Source: Laburnicola sp. R22_1 (taxonomy: Eukaryota > Ascomycota > Dothideomycetes > Pleosporales > Didymosphaeriaceae). Taken from it: a stretch of 64,000 nucleotides of DNA. A program made the position numbers and the translations under genes. How positions within the stretch are numbered: the first letter of the stretch is position 1; each line of letters begins with the position of its first letter. Positions 54,873 to 64,000 of this stretch are shown one piece after another. The stretch spans positions 2,046,001-2,110,000 of the forward strand of contig JACONQ010000008.1 in NCBI GenBank assembly GCA_014281115.1, read 5' to 3'. Below the pieces are notes generated by a model that worked only from the letters and a program-made list of their open reading frames with translations, had not been told where the DNA came from and made no database searches.

Positions 54873-57800
54873 AGTATAGGCCTAAGTTTGTTATTTTATT
54901 TAAATATTTAAATATTCCATTAACAGTAGTGTAGTATTGTTTATTAGAATTTAACATATGTCTAGCGCAATTATATACACTAAATACTATATCTAGTCTT
55001 ATATAACTTATTAGATAGATTAAACTATCTATATATTATTAATATAAATTAATTTCTTCTAAAGAAGCTTGTTCAGTATTTTTATTTAGTTTAATTCCTA
55101 GATCGCTAGGCGAATCAATTGGATTTAGATTTAGATTATTATATTTTTTGAGAATATTATTATTATATTAAGTTTGTTTTAAATAAAGTGTTTTTTCTTT
55201 TCTATTTCTAATAATTTCCATACCTAGAAAGTAGCTAGCTTCCCCTAGATCACTAACTTCTAGTAATGTATTTAATTTAGTTTTTAATATAGTAATAGTT
55301 TCTAGACTTTTACTAATTACTAGTATATCGTCTATATAGACAATTAGGAAGATTTTTTTCTTTTAAATTAGTTATTTTATTAGTAAAGATTCCTTGTTTA
55401 GCAAAGATAGAATAAAAACCTAGTTATTGTAATATATCTTTTAAGTATAGACACTAAGCTCTAGGAGCTTGTTTTAGACCATATAAAGATTTATTTAATT
55501 TACAGACTTTATGTCTAAATTTATTAAAACTAATAGATTGTTCTATATAGATTTTAGAATCTATAGGGGCATGTAAAAAGGCGTTTTTAATATCTAATTA
55601 ATATATTTCAAAATCTAAAAAATAGGCAAAAAATAGTAATAGCCTTATAATTTCAATTCTTGTTGTATTAGCAAAGGTTTCTAGATAATCTAAGCCATAA
55701 ATTTGACTATAACCTTTTACTACCCATCGGGCTTTATATTTTAATAGATTATTATTTTTATCTGTTTTAATTTTAAAAACCCAACGACCTTTTAAAGGTT
55801 TTCTATTGTTAGGTAAATCTACTATTTCCTAAGTATTTTGATTATTTAGTTGACTAATTTCTAGCTCCATAGCTTTTAGCCAATTATCTTTATCTTTACT
55901 ATTTATAGCTTCTTTATAGCTAGTTGGTTTATTATTTTTAGTTATTAATAAGGCGAGTTTATCTATTAACTCATCTGAGTTTTCTAAAGTTATTCTTTTA
56001 AAGTTTTGCCTTGTATTATGGGTATTAGAAATGATTCTTTTATTATTATTATTAATAGTAGTATTATGAAGTAATATATCTAGACTTAATTCGCGAGAGC
56101 TTATATTATTCTCGTTATTATTCTCGTTATTATTTAAATCTAGATTTTTAGAATCTATAGTTTGTTCTATATTATTGTTATTGTTATTATTATTTAGGTT
56201 ATTATCTAGGTATACATTATTATTACTATTAAATAGTATATTAACTTCTTTATTAGAGTCATTATTAAAGTTATAAAAGTAATTTTTAAGAATTTTAGTA
56301 TTTCTAGTATACACTAGTTTATTATCTTTTAGATTTAATATTTTATAATTATAGTTATCATAACCTACTAGTATACCTAGTTTGGCTTTAGGTTCTAGTT
56401 TAGTTAATTGTTGTTTAACTAAGTAGTAACTTAGTGAGCTCTAGATTTTAATATTATTATAGTTAGGTTTCTTTTTATAAAGTTTTTCATTTGGGCTTAT
56501 AAAATTTAAATTACTATGTGGTATAATATTATATATATACACTGCGTTTTTAACAGCGTATTGCCAGTGACTAGTTGGCAAATTACTATAGAACAATAAG
56601 CTTTTAGCTGTTTCTATTATAGTTCTATTTATTCTTTTAATTAAACCATTTTGTTCTAGTGTATGTGGCGGATTAAATTGGTAAATAATACCATTTTGTT
56701 TATTAAATAGCGTAAAATTACTATTAGCAAATTCCGTGCCATTATCTATTTTAATAATTTTAATTTTTCGATTACTTTGATTTTTAACTTTTATTTTAAA
56801 GTCTTTAAAGGCTTCAAACGATTCTGATTTATGTCTTAATAGTTTAAATTCTAATTTTCTAGTAGCAGAGTCTAGAAAGAATATAATATATTATAATTAT
56901 TTCTGGAGAGGGTGATAGGCCCACATAAATTAATTACTATTTTATCTAAGTAATTATCTACTTTAGTAGTAATTTCTCTACTGTTATTATTTGTTAGCTT
57001 AGCTTTTATACAGCTAGAGCAATTAATTTTATAGTTAGTAGGTTTAGTTATACCTAGTATTTTACATATAACGTCTAGATTTTTATGTCCAAAACGATTG
57101 TGATAGAGATATATTACGTTCTCTTTAGAGTTACTAATAGTTTTATTTTTATTAATAACCTTTTTAGCAAATAGAATATTATCTGTTACTATATTGTCTA
57201 TATTTATTGTATAAAGATTGTTAATTAGAGTTGCTTCTAATATTGTTATAGTGTTCTTTTTAATTATAGCTTTTTCTTTTATAAAGTTGACTACAAAGTC
57301 TTTTTCGACTAATTTCTTTACTAAAATAATATTTACATTAAATTTAGGCAAATAAAGACAGTTATTTAAGACTATCTTAGTATTATTATATATAAAGCTC
57401 ACGTTGTCAATAAATTACGAAGTTAAAATATTGTTATTTCCCCTTGTATTTTTGTAGTTTTTCTAACTAACAAATTTTCTATAAATAGATTTCTGTTAAA
57501 GATAATATGAGATAAACTACCTAAATCTAGTATTAGATTAGGACTTTTAACTTGGTAGTTATAAATACCTTAGTAGTTTTTAATCCTTATTTAGGATATC
57601 TAGAATTAAATTCTAGATTTCGAGGACTTCGATGTCCTTTTTTCGAATTAGTTTGTTTTTTTATTTAGGATAGTTAATAATACCTTTTTAATTTCCATTA
57701 GTTTAGATAACTCAGCCATTTTATCTAACAGCTTTCGATCTAGTCGATCTGATAGATATTCGGATTTACGATTTAATAGATTTTTATCTTTTTTAGATTT

Positions 57801-58590
57801 AAAATCGTGATTTGTTTTAAACTATTTAGGTTTATTTTTAGAATGTAAATACTAACACTTATTAGTAAAGTGGGTATTTGTTTTACACTTATTACAAAAT
57901 CGTTTAGACTTTATAACTTTGTATTAATTCTAGAATTTAGTATATAAAATCTTAGTTTTATTACTATCTAAGTGCGTCTAACGACGACTTTTATTAATTA
58001 AATTAGAGAATTAATTCTCTAGATTAATCTTTGAAGAATCATCCCGAAATAATTAAGTTACTAAAGTAACAAACTCCTTATAATTAGGACTTAAATTATT
58101 TAACACCCAGGCCACAATAACCTATTTAGGTATTTTAATTAACTTATAGTCAAGATTTGTTATTAAATATTTAATTTTATTAAGATACTTCTCCATTAAA
58201 TTAAAATCTAATAAGGTACTATTAAATAACTCCTTTAAAAGAAGAAATTCAGAATAGTAACCTATAGGAGAATAAAGATTCCCTAAACAAATTCACATCT
58301 TATTAGCTATAGATAAATCCTTAATATACTATAAAGAACCATCTTTAACTAACAAAGTAATAATTAATTGTGCTTTTAAATTAATATCTTTCGACACTAA
58401 ATTAATTGCAATATTATTACCACTCTAAATTGCAGCCATACAATTCTCTATTATAAGAATAGAAATAGCCCTAGACTTTTACATCTTATAGTTAGAAATA
58501 CTCTTAAGTATCTCCTACTTAGAAATAGAAGAAATCTTAGAACTTATTGTAAATAAGATTAATAGGCCAAAAAGAGCTTAGAAATCTAAG
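54560..58590 (-). pseudogene. Copia gag-pol remnant
   Basis: Read on the minus strand. The gag knuckle CNKCKTNTHFTNKC lies at 57896-57855. The GAG-pre-integrase domain (YLYHNRFGHKNLD, then CSSCIKAKLT) lies in an open stretch 57402-56872, and an Asn-rich linker with codons such as NNNNNNIEQTIDSKN in an open stretch 56314-55829. Reverse transcriptase: SLYGLKQAPRA followed by a TAG where Trp is expected (near 55455-55490), and YIDDILVI (about 55318-55345). The RNase H side ends near 54600 and contains the Asn-repeat insertion at 54785-54871. Many TAG/TAA codons replace Trp and Gln. Borders are approximate. Confidence 0.85.
54785..54871. repeat. (TTA)29 microsatellite inside the copia pol frame
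   Basis: Twenty-nine uninterrupted TTA units. On the coding (minus) strand they would encode a run of about 29 Asn between NLGLYF and KIYRR, in the RNase H part of pol. No interruption is visible, so the expansion is young relative to the RIP mutations around it. Confidence 0.9.
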
Positions 58591-58881
58591 AAAAATGAGG
58601 TATTTCTTAAAAAATTAATAAGGCTTGGCGAAATTGCCTAAAAGGTAATGAACTAGTCCAGCTAGTAAAAGAGCTTAGAAAATTCTGAGAAAAATAAGGT
58701 ATTGGTCAAAATATCGATCTTGCCAAGATAGCTTAGTAAGCTAAAAGGACTAGACCAGCTAGTATAAAAGAATCAGAATCTCAAAGAAATTCTAAGAAAA
58801 ATGAGGTATATATCGAAAAAATTAATAGAAGAATAGCTTAGTAAGCTAAAAGGTAGATAATAATAAATAATAAAATTATTA

Positions 58882-58900
58882 GAGCGCAGGGCTTATAACC
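58882..58900 (-). promoter_or_regulatory. Primer-binding site complementary to the initiator tRNA-Met anticodon arm
   Basis: On the minus strand GGTTATAAGCCCTGCGCTC follows the 5' LTR directly. Its complement, GAGCGCAGGGCTTATAACC, matches the D-stem-to-anticodon-loop part of fungal initiator tRNA-Met as I remember it for yeast (GCGCGCAGGGCTCATAACC), with two differences. One is C-to-T in the CAT anticodon. Drosophila copia primes from the corresponding internal part of this tRNA. Confidence 0.7.
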
Positions 58901-59777
58901 TGTAAAAAGTAGATAAATAGATAAGAAGATAATCGAGTTAGTATTATAAAACTAGTTGGTTAATTTTAATAAACTAGCTACCTAGCACTTTATATACAAA
59001 ATAATTTAGACTAATAAATACTTAGTTTTATATAGTTTAATTATGTCTTTAACTTTTATACGTGCTAGTATTTTAAACTAATGTTTAAACTAGTATTTTA
59101 TATATAATAGTGTTTTATATACAAGCTATTATTTTATATATAGACTAGTGTTTTATATATAAGCTATTACTTTATATACAAACTAGTATTTTATATACAA
59201 ACTAGTATTTTATATACGAGCTATTATAAACTTTATTTTACTATTACTTAGTTATAACGTTAATAATAAACGCCTTATTTTAAAATAATTTATTACTCCT
59301 TAGTTTATTATACGCTAATGTATTTTATATTATAAAATAAGTCTTTTATATATTATATTTTGTTTTTTAGTAATAAGTAATTTAATATATATACTATTGC
59401 CTTGTTTAGTATATTCTTTTAGCAATTACTCAAAATTGTTAATGCGCTTAATTATCATAAGTTTGTCAAAAGTTATTAATTTAGAAAAATTAATTACGAG
59501 CTTATTTATATTACGATAGCGTATTTTATAATATTTATTAGGTTAGTTTTATATTATATTTTGTTTTTAGTTTTAAGTAATTTAATATATATAATATTAG
59601 ATTTCTTATAAGTATCTTTTAGTAAACTTTGGCTTTAATTGCAACTTATTATTAGAACAACTATTTTCGTTATTTTTAGGTAGCTTATAGTTATTTATCT
59701 ATTTATCTTTTATTATAATAGCGAAATTCTAACATGTTATTTTATTATTTATTTTGCTTACTAATATAGTTTTAATA
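58901..59777 (-). repeat. 5' LTR of the copia element (877 bp)
   Basis: Aligns with 53306-54246 from TGTAAAAAG to TTTTAATA. Followed by the target duplicate ATATC. Confidence 0.85.
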
Positions 59778-59789
59778 ATATCTTAAGTA

Positions 59790-61530
59790 GTACTTTATCT
59801 AATTTTTAGTCACTAAGTGCGTACTATTATAAGATAAAGTTAACTCGTTATTTTTGGCCTTATAGTAACCTATAATAAAATCACTCTAATTTACTATTAA
59901 TACTATCTAAAAATAAGCCACTAAGGGTAATATCTAACTCCTCCTCTATCTCTTTATCTAACTAACAGGTCCTTGCGCTATGCCTAGGCTCTCTATACCT
60001 CCTACAGCAGCGTTGTGTTAAGGGACCTGCCTCTTTCTCACCACTACCTCGCGCCCTTTTTAACAACTTTATCCTAATAGAAGGGCTTTCTACTCCTAAA
60101 TCTGCTCCCTAAGCAAAGCCGAGCGTCCTACCTTTCTAAATGCGCTTTCTTTTACGCGTTTTTCGCTTCGTTAGAATCTTAATTTGCTCCTTAAGTTTCT
60201 TAATGCGGGTCTCTTAAAGTACACTATAGTAGAGCATAAGTTTAGCACCTTTTATAAGTTATAAGTAGCTTAATTTAGTATTAGGTAGAGACTAAATAAA
60301 AGAGTCGCGTACAAGCTTTAACTAGGATCTAAACTTAAGGGTAATACTTAGGGTCCTGACTTGCCATAGTATATCTGGTAGTAAGGTGGAGTGTGAATAC
60401 GCATATTAAGGCGATCTACTACTACTAACGCATCTAAAGAAATAAGCCTAGAGGCCTTAAAGGCTTTCTTATAGTTTTCTAGTATAAATATATTAAAAAA
60501 CGCGTTGCAAAAGGCTAGTAGGAAGCCCTTTTTATTAATATAAAAGACGCGTTGGCGCGCTAAGTCCCGCACACACTAGGAGTACTTTAGCTTTAGTAGT
60601 GCGAAACAGACTATATTAAGCGGCTAAAGAATGTAAGATGAGTGCGCTAGCATACAAAGTGTTAGGATCTTCTGTTCTAGGCAATAATTCTTAAAATTCT
60701 AGAAGTGGTGGCTCTTATAGCTGTCTAGAATAAGTAACCTCTATAACCCTACTATGCGCGGCCTTATATACGCATTAAAGTGCTTTAACTACGTAACTCT
60801 AAGCTCGCTATTAGTCTAGCTAGTCTTAGAGACTAAGAGCTTCCAATCGCGGAGGATACTAGTCTCCTTATACTACGCTAAGATATAGACTCGCCCTTTA
60901 TAGATAATAAAGGGCGAGGCAGTATACCTAGTAGCGCAAATACTCTAAATTACTGTGACCTACTTGCGGTTGCCTGGCTAAACAAGCGTAGGTTAAGAAT
61001 GTCTTTCTAAACTAGTTACAATCTTTATTAAGCTAATAACTCCTATCTAGAAGCCTATCTTATTAAAGTTATAGATGTCTTTATCCTACACTCTATACTT
61101 GGCTTTTGTATCCTCTACTAGCTAAAACCCCGCGTTTATAACCTCTAGGTCTTTCTATTATATCCTCTATTAGTCCTTCGCTTAATTAAAAGCCATTTTA
61201 AGCTTAGGTACGCGCTTTACAAAGCGCTAAGCCTAGCATTATCCTATAGGGTCTCTATGCTGCGTAGCTAGTAGTTTATTGGCTATATCTTCCACCTTAC
61301 ATAGCTAGGGTGCAAATCCTCGCGAATCTAGATTAAGGATATACCTAATTGTGTATCTACTTTGGCAGTAATTCCGTTAATTTAATTGCTTAATGTAGAC
61401 TTTGGGATATTATATGCTATAGCAGTGCGTTGCAGGCTTAAAATTTGCTTATTCTAATAGGCGTGAAGGGCAAGCTTAATTCTGCCTTCTTAACTAGATA
61501 ATAACGCGTTGTGTTGTTAAGATATTATAA
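59790..61530 (-). pseudogene. Fot1/pogo-like transposase remnant with relic zinc knuckle
   Basis: Minus-strand translation shows an N-terminal DNA-binding region near 61400-61520 and the catalytic Asp segment region (61030-61080). A separate 74-codon open stretch at 60572-60348 includes INKKGFLLAF. The C-terminal relic CRRYREPRHSARTC (60006-59965) matches a CCHC knuckle with the second Cys changed to Tyr (TGT to TAT). Stops are frequent, mostly TAG and TAA. Confidence 0.65.
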
Positions 61531-62662
61531 TTCATAGTAAAGTGTTATAGTCTTGGCAAAAACTGTCCGGCGGACTAATCTATCCGGTCTACTAATAGAA
61601 TATGTTATTATTAGTATACTATGCGCTGTACACTATTTCTAGCTAACCTTAATATTAGTTAAATACTACTATAGTTAATATTATAGAATTTAGTTTATCC
61701 TATTCTTTTTTAAACTACTATTCTTTTAAATAACTATTTAACTAGTTATTACGTCTTTTTATTATATTAATATTCTTAAGTACTATATTAAGTGCCACAC
61801 CTACACTAGAAATTAATATATAGTCCTATATTGATAAACTAGTTGCCCTACTATTAGATACTCTTCTTAGATACAGAATTCTAACTCTATAGGCTAATAG
61901 GTTAGGAAGTAGAATAATTTATTTTATTTAATATCTCGTTTTAAACTTTTAAAAGTTAGAGATAGAAAAAAGACATTTACTATATAGAACGCGTAGTAGT
62001 CTATTACTTAATAGGCTAAATATAAATAAATCTATAACCTATACTAGAACTTTTATCTTTATATAAATATTATCTATACTATATTTTAGAAGGGTATAGA
62101 GTACCCCTTTAGTTATTTATATATATTCTATTTTAACTATAGCTATACACTATAATATCTAAGTATTAACTTTATTAGTACTTAGCTAATTAGTACTAAG
62201 CACCTTATTAACTATATAAGGTCCTAAGCATATATATAGTAGGATAAGCCTATTTATAAAAGGGCTTTTACTTCTTAATATATAAAAAGTAGATAGCTAT
62301 TTTATATTCTATATACTCTCTATAGGTATTTAAAACTAAACTTATATAGGTAGTAATTAATAATAACTAGTCTTTCTAAATAGTAGAGTAACTCTTCTTT
62401 AATACTTTCTTTCTTTTTTACGCCTGACGCTGTAATAACTAACTAATATAAATGTTACTAGATATTCCTAAATAAATTTAACACTACTAAGGCAGCTATT
62501 CTTAGTAATATTAGTAAGGTAACTAAACTTTCTATGTTGCTTAATGCGTAGTCTGCGGCTAATAACCTTAGCTTTCTAGCTATTAATAGTTACTATATTA
62601 ATAATGCTTAGTAGCTTAAAAAGAAGCTACTTAACTTTATATTAATATATAGTAGTTATATT

Positions 62663-62745
62663 AGAGTATTTCTGTGTATATAATAGTACAAGGGATATCT
62701 ACTATTATTATAATATTATTATTAGAAACCCCTTAGTCGTAAATA
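62663..62745 (-). repeat. Dispersed ~115-bp repeat, partial copy
   Basis: From TATTTCTGTGTATATAATAG to TTAGAAACCCCTTAGTCG. Same unit as at 31317-31430. Confidence 0.6.
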
Positions 62746-62829
62746 AAAACTATATATCTTTAAAAAGTAACTAAAGTTACTACTCTTATTACTATTAATT
62801 TTATATAATATAAGTTACGCAATCCTAAT

Positions 62830-63010
62830 AGGTACCCTAATTTAACCTATACTTAGAAGTCTATATAATCTAATCTAACCTATACCTAGAGTCTGTGCAA
62901 CCTAATCTAACCTATACCTAGAGTCTATACAACCCCAATCTAACCTATATCTAGGGTCTATGCGACCCCAACCCAACCCTATACCTAAGCTAGGTACCCC
63001 AAACCTATTT
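62830..63010. repeat. (T)TAGG-rich minisatellite, locus 4, five units of about 33 bp
   Basis: The unit reads AATCTAACCTATACCTAGAG plus TCTATACAACC with variants. Five copies in one sense are followed by AAGCTAGGTACCCC and the border ACCTATTTACTAGGCTAGTT. It is the clearest of the four loci. Confidence 0.75.
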
Positions 63011-63341
63011 ACTAGGCTAGTTACTTATACTAGACTACTACGTAATATATATATATATATATATATATATTTTATATTACTATTTACTAGCTTAAGTTAT
63101 ATATATATTAATAATATGCGTAGGGACTACTTAATAGACTAAGGCGAATCTAGAATATATTGCGTAGTAGAGGAGGAACCTAATAAGGCTACTTAATACT
63201 ATAAATAATAATAAGTTCCTTTAAAAACTAAGGGAGTGCAATAAAAAAAGTGCTAAGTAGTTAAATAATATTTAAAAGCTACTAAACTAGCTGTAGGTAG
63301 TAATTACCTATAACTATGTTATTTCTAAAATTAAAAAGTTC

Positions 63342-64000
63342 CTCAATTATGTGATCTGACTGTGAAGTACCTGTGGGTCTCGGTCGAGACCGGCGCTTGA
63401 AGTAAGAAAATCGTCTTCGAAGGTGTCTATTGAAATAACGATTTCGAAAGAGCGACAGGGGTGGTTGGAGGTAACAGCACAGTTGGGGTTTCGCAGAGCG
63501 ACGCAGACCTCACACCACGATTATCCGCACCGTGAAATTTCGGCCTAGCCTAGCGTTAAAGCGTCCCCCGCTTTCTCCTTATAAGCCCCTATGGGTGCCG
63601 ACTACAAGAACACCCAGCGCAGAGATGTGGCACGCGTGGGTCGTTGACGAGTCTCTAATCTTGATAATTGACTATGATGGTGCTTTATAAATACCTTGGA
63701 GTTCATCTTACAGCGAAAGAAAATCAAACACTCTATGGCGAGCTAGGGTCTAGCAGCAACACTATCCCCATTACGACCGAACATTTGAAGTCGCCTGTAG
63801 CCGATATGCCAACACTGGCCCTCTGGTATCGCTTTTATTATGTTAGGGCATGTATGAGCTACAACGTAGATACAAATCCACGGTGATGACTAGACCGTGG
63901 CCGTATTGGCCTACCTATCCTTCTAGGTTGCGAAGGCAACCCAACTATGCTTATTCTAATAGAATCCACACCCATCAATATCTTATTCGTCTTGTTGTTA
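63342..64000. other. Sequence of ordinary composition at the right edge, no gene recognised
   Basis: RIP-like bias stops near 63345. The first 50 bp (TGTGATCTGACTGTGAAGTA, GGTCTCGGTCGAGACCGG) match 51843-51897. A 72-codon plus-strand frame at 63668-63886 has no motif and is not called. A gene may start beyond the window. Confidence 0.5.

Larger units (their letters stand above)
53306..59777 (-). mobile_element. Ty1/copia retrotransposon, RIP-mutated, target duplication ATATC
   Basis: LTRs at 53306-54246 and 58901-59777 begin TGTAAAA and end TTTTAACA (TTTTAATA in the right copy). ATATC is duplicated at 53301-53305 and 59778-59782. The minus-strand order gag knuckle, GAG-pre-integrase, integrase, reverse transcriptase, RNase H is that of copia. 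The LTRs differ by many substitutions and small indels. Confidence 0.92.
52970..61600 (-). mobile_element. Fot1/pogo-like transposon split by a copia retrotransposon
   Basis: Inverted ends start TTCTATTAATAGCCCGGACA (left) and its counterpart TTCTATTAGTAGACCGGATA (right, inverted), each followed by a second CCGGA word and TTGGCAA or TTGCCAA. TA flanks at 52968-52969 and 61601-61602. Subtracting the copia insertion (53306-59777 and one ATATC) leaves about 2.15 kb. The transposase is on the minus strand. Confidence 0.82.
61603..63341. other. AT-rich decayed repeats
   Basis: No open frame of note. It contains a dispersed 115-bp repeat copy (62663-62745), the minisatellite at 62830-63010 and a (TA)n run at 63045-63072. 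Confidence 0.6.

Noticed and set aside
58882..58900. Fragment of a tRNA gene
   Set aside because: Only the anticodon-arm segment is present and it directly abuts the LTR, so it is a primer-binding site, not a gene relic.
1..64000. Starship-type giant element or secondary-metabolite cluster
   Set aside because: No tyrosine recombinase of the DUF3435 type, no polyketide or peptide synthetase and no clustered pathway genes were seen. The host genes present are unrelated housekeeping functions.

Overview
The window looks like a chromosome segment of a filamentous ascomycete, most likely a Dothideomycete (Pleosporales-like). The reasons are short GT-AG introns of 47-71 nt in the genes (one of 221 nt), typical ascomycete housekeeping genes, and a sharp alternation between gene-bearing sequence of ordinary composition and AT-rich blocks made of transposon remnants. 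In those blocks CpA/TpG is scarce, TpA is abundant, and former Trp and Gln codons read as TAG/TAA. That is the footprint of repeat-induced point mutation (RIP). The taxonomic call is an inference.

Layout. 1-2.9 kb: a glutamine synthetase-like gene (minus, running off the window) and a short-chain dehydrogenase. 3.1-9.6 kb: a heavily mutated LTR element (TSD GAAAT) containing a decayed Fot1/pogo-like transposon. 10.0-15.7 kb: one Fot1/pogo-like transposon with two further, different Fot1/pogo-like elements inserted in it, each with its own TA duplication. 16.9 kb: tRNA-Lys(UUU). 17.3-18.4 kb: a broken unrecognised gene. 18.7-20.9 kb: another Fot1/pogo-like element. 21.4-30.0 kb: the main gene island. 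It holds two tandem paralogues sharing a C-terminal motif, a DUF2470 membrane protein, mitochondrial acetylornithine aminotransferase (arginine synthesis), the diphthamide enzyme DPH1, and a small Ser/Thr-rich protein gene with a TATA box. 30.6-43.7 kb: repeats, including terminal-inverted-repeat elements, a foldback repeat, dispersed (T)TAGG-rich minisatellites, a Fot1/pogo-like element inside a 255-bp palindromic element, and a solo LTR. 43.7-50.8 kb: a Ty3/gypsy chromovirus with two identical 195-bp LTRs (TSD GATAA). 53.0-61.6 kb: a Fot1/pogo-like element split by a Ty1/copia retrotransposon (TSD ATATC). From about 63.35 kb ordinary composition returns.

The host genes are unrelated housekeeping functions and form no evident cluster. 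Most of the structure is a record of nested transposition. Boundaries, target duplications, primer-binding sites, a candidate frameshift signal and inactivating lesions can be read directly for most elements. The best leads are a Tf1-like self-priming arrangement in the young gypsy element, an initiator-tRNA anticodon-arm primer site in the copia element, CCHC knuckles at the C-termini of several Fot1/pogo-like transposases together with tandemly repeated TIR motifs, and the tandem paralogue pair whose stop codons overlap splice donors.
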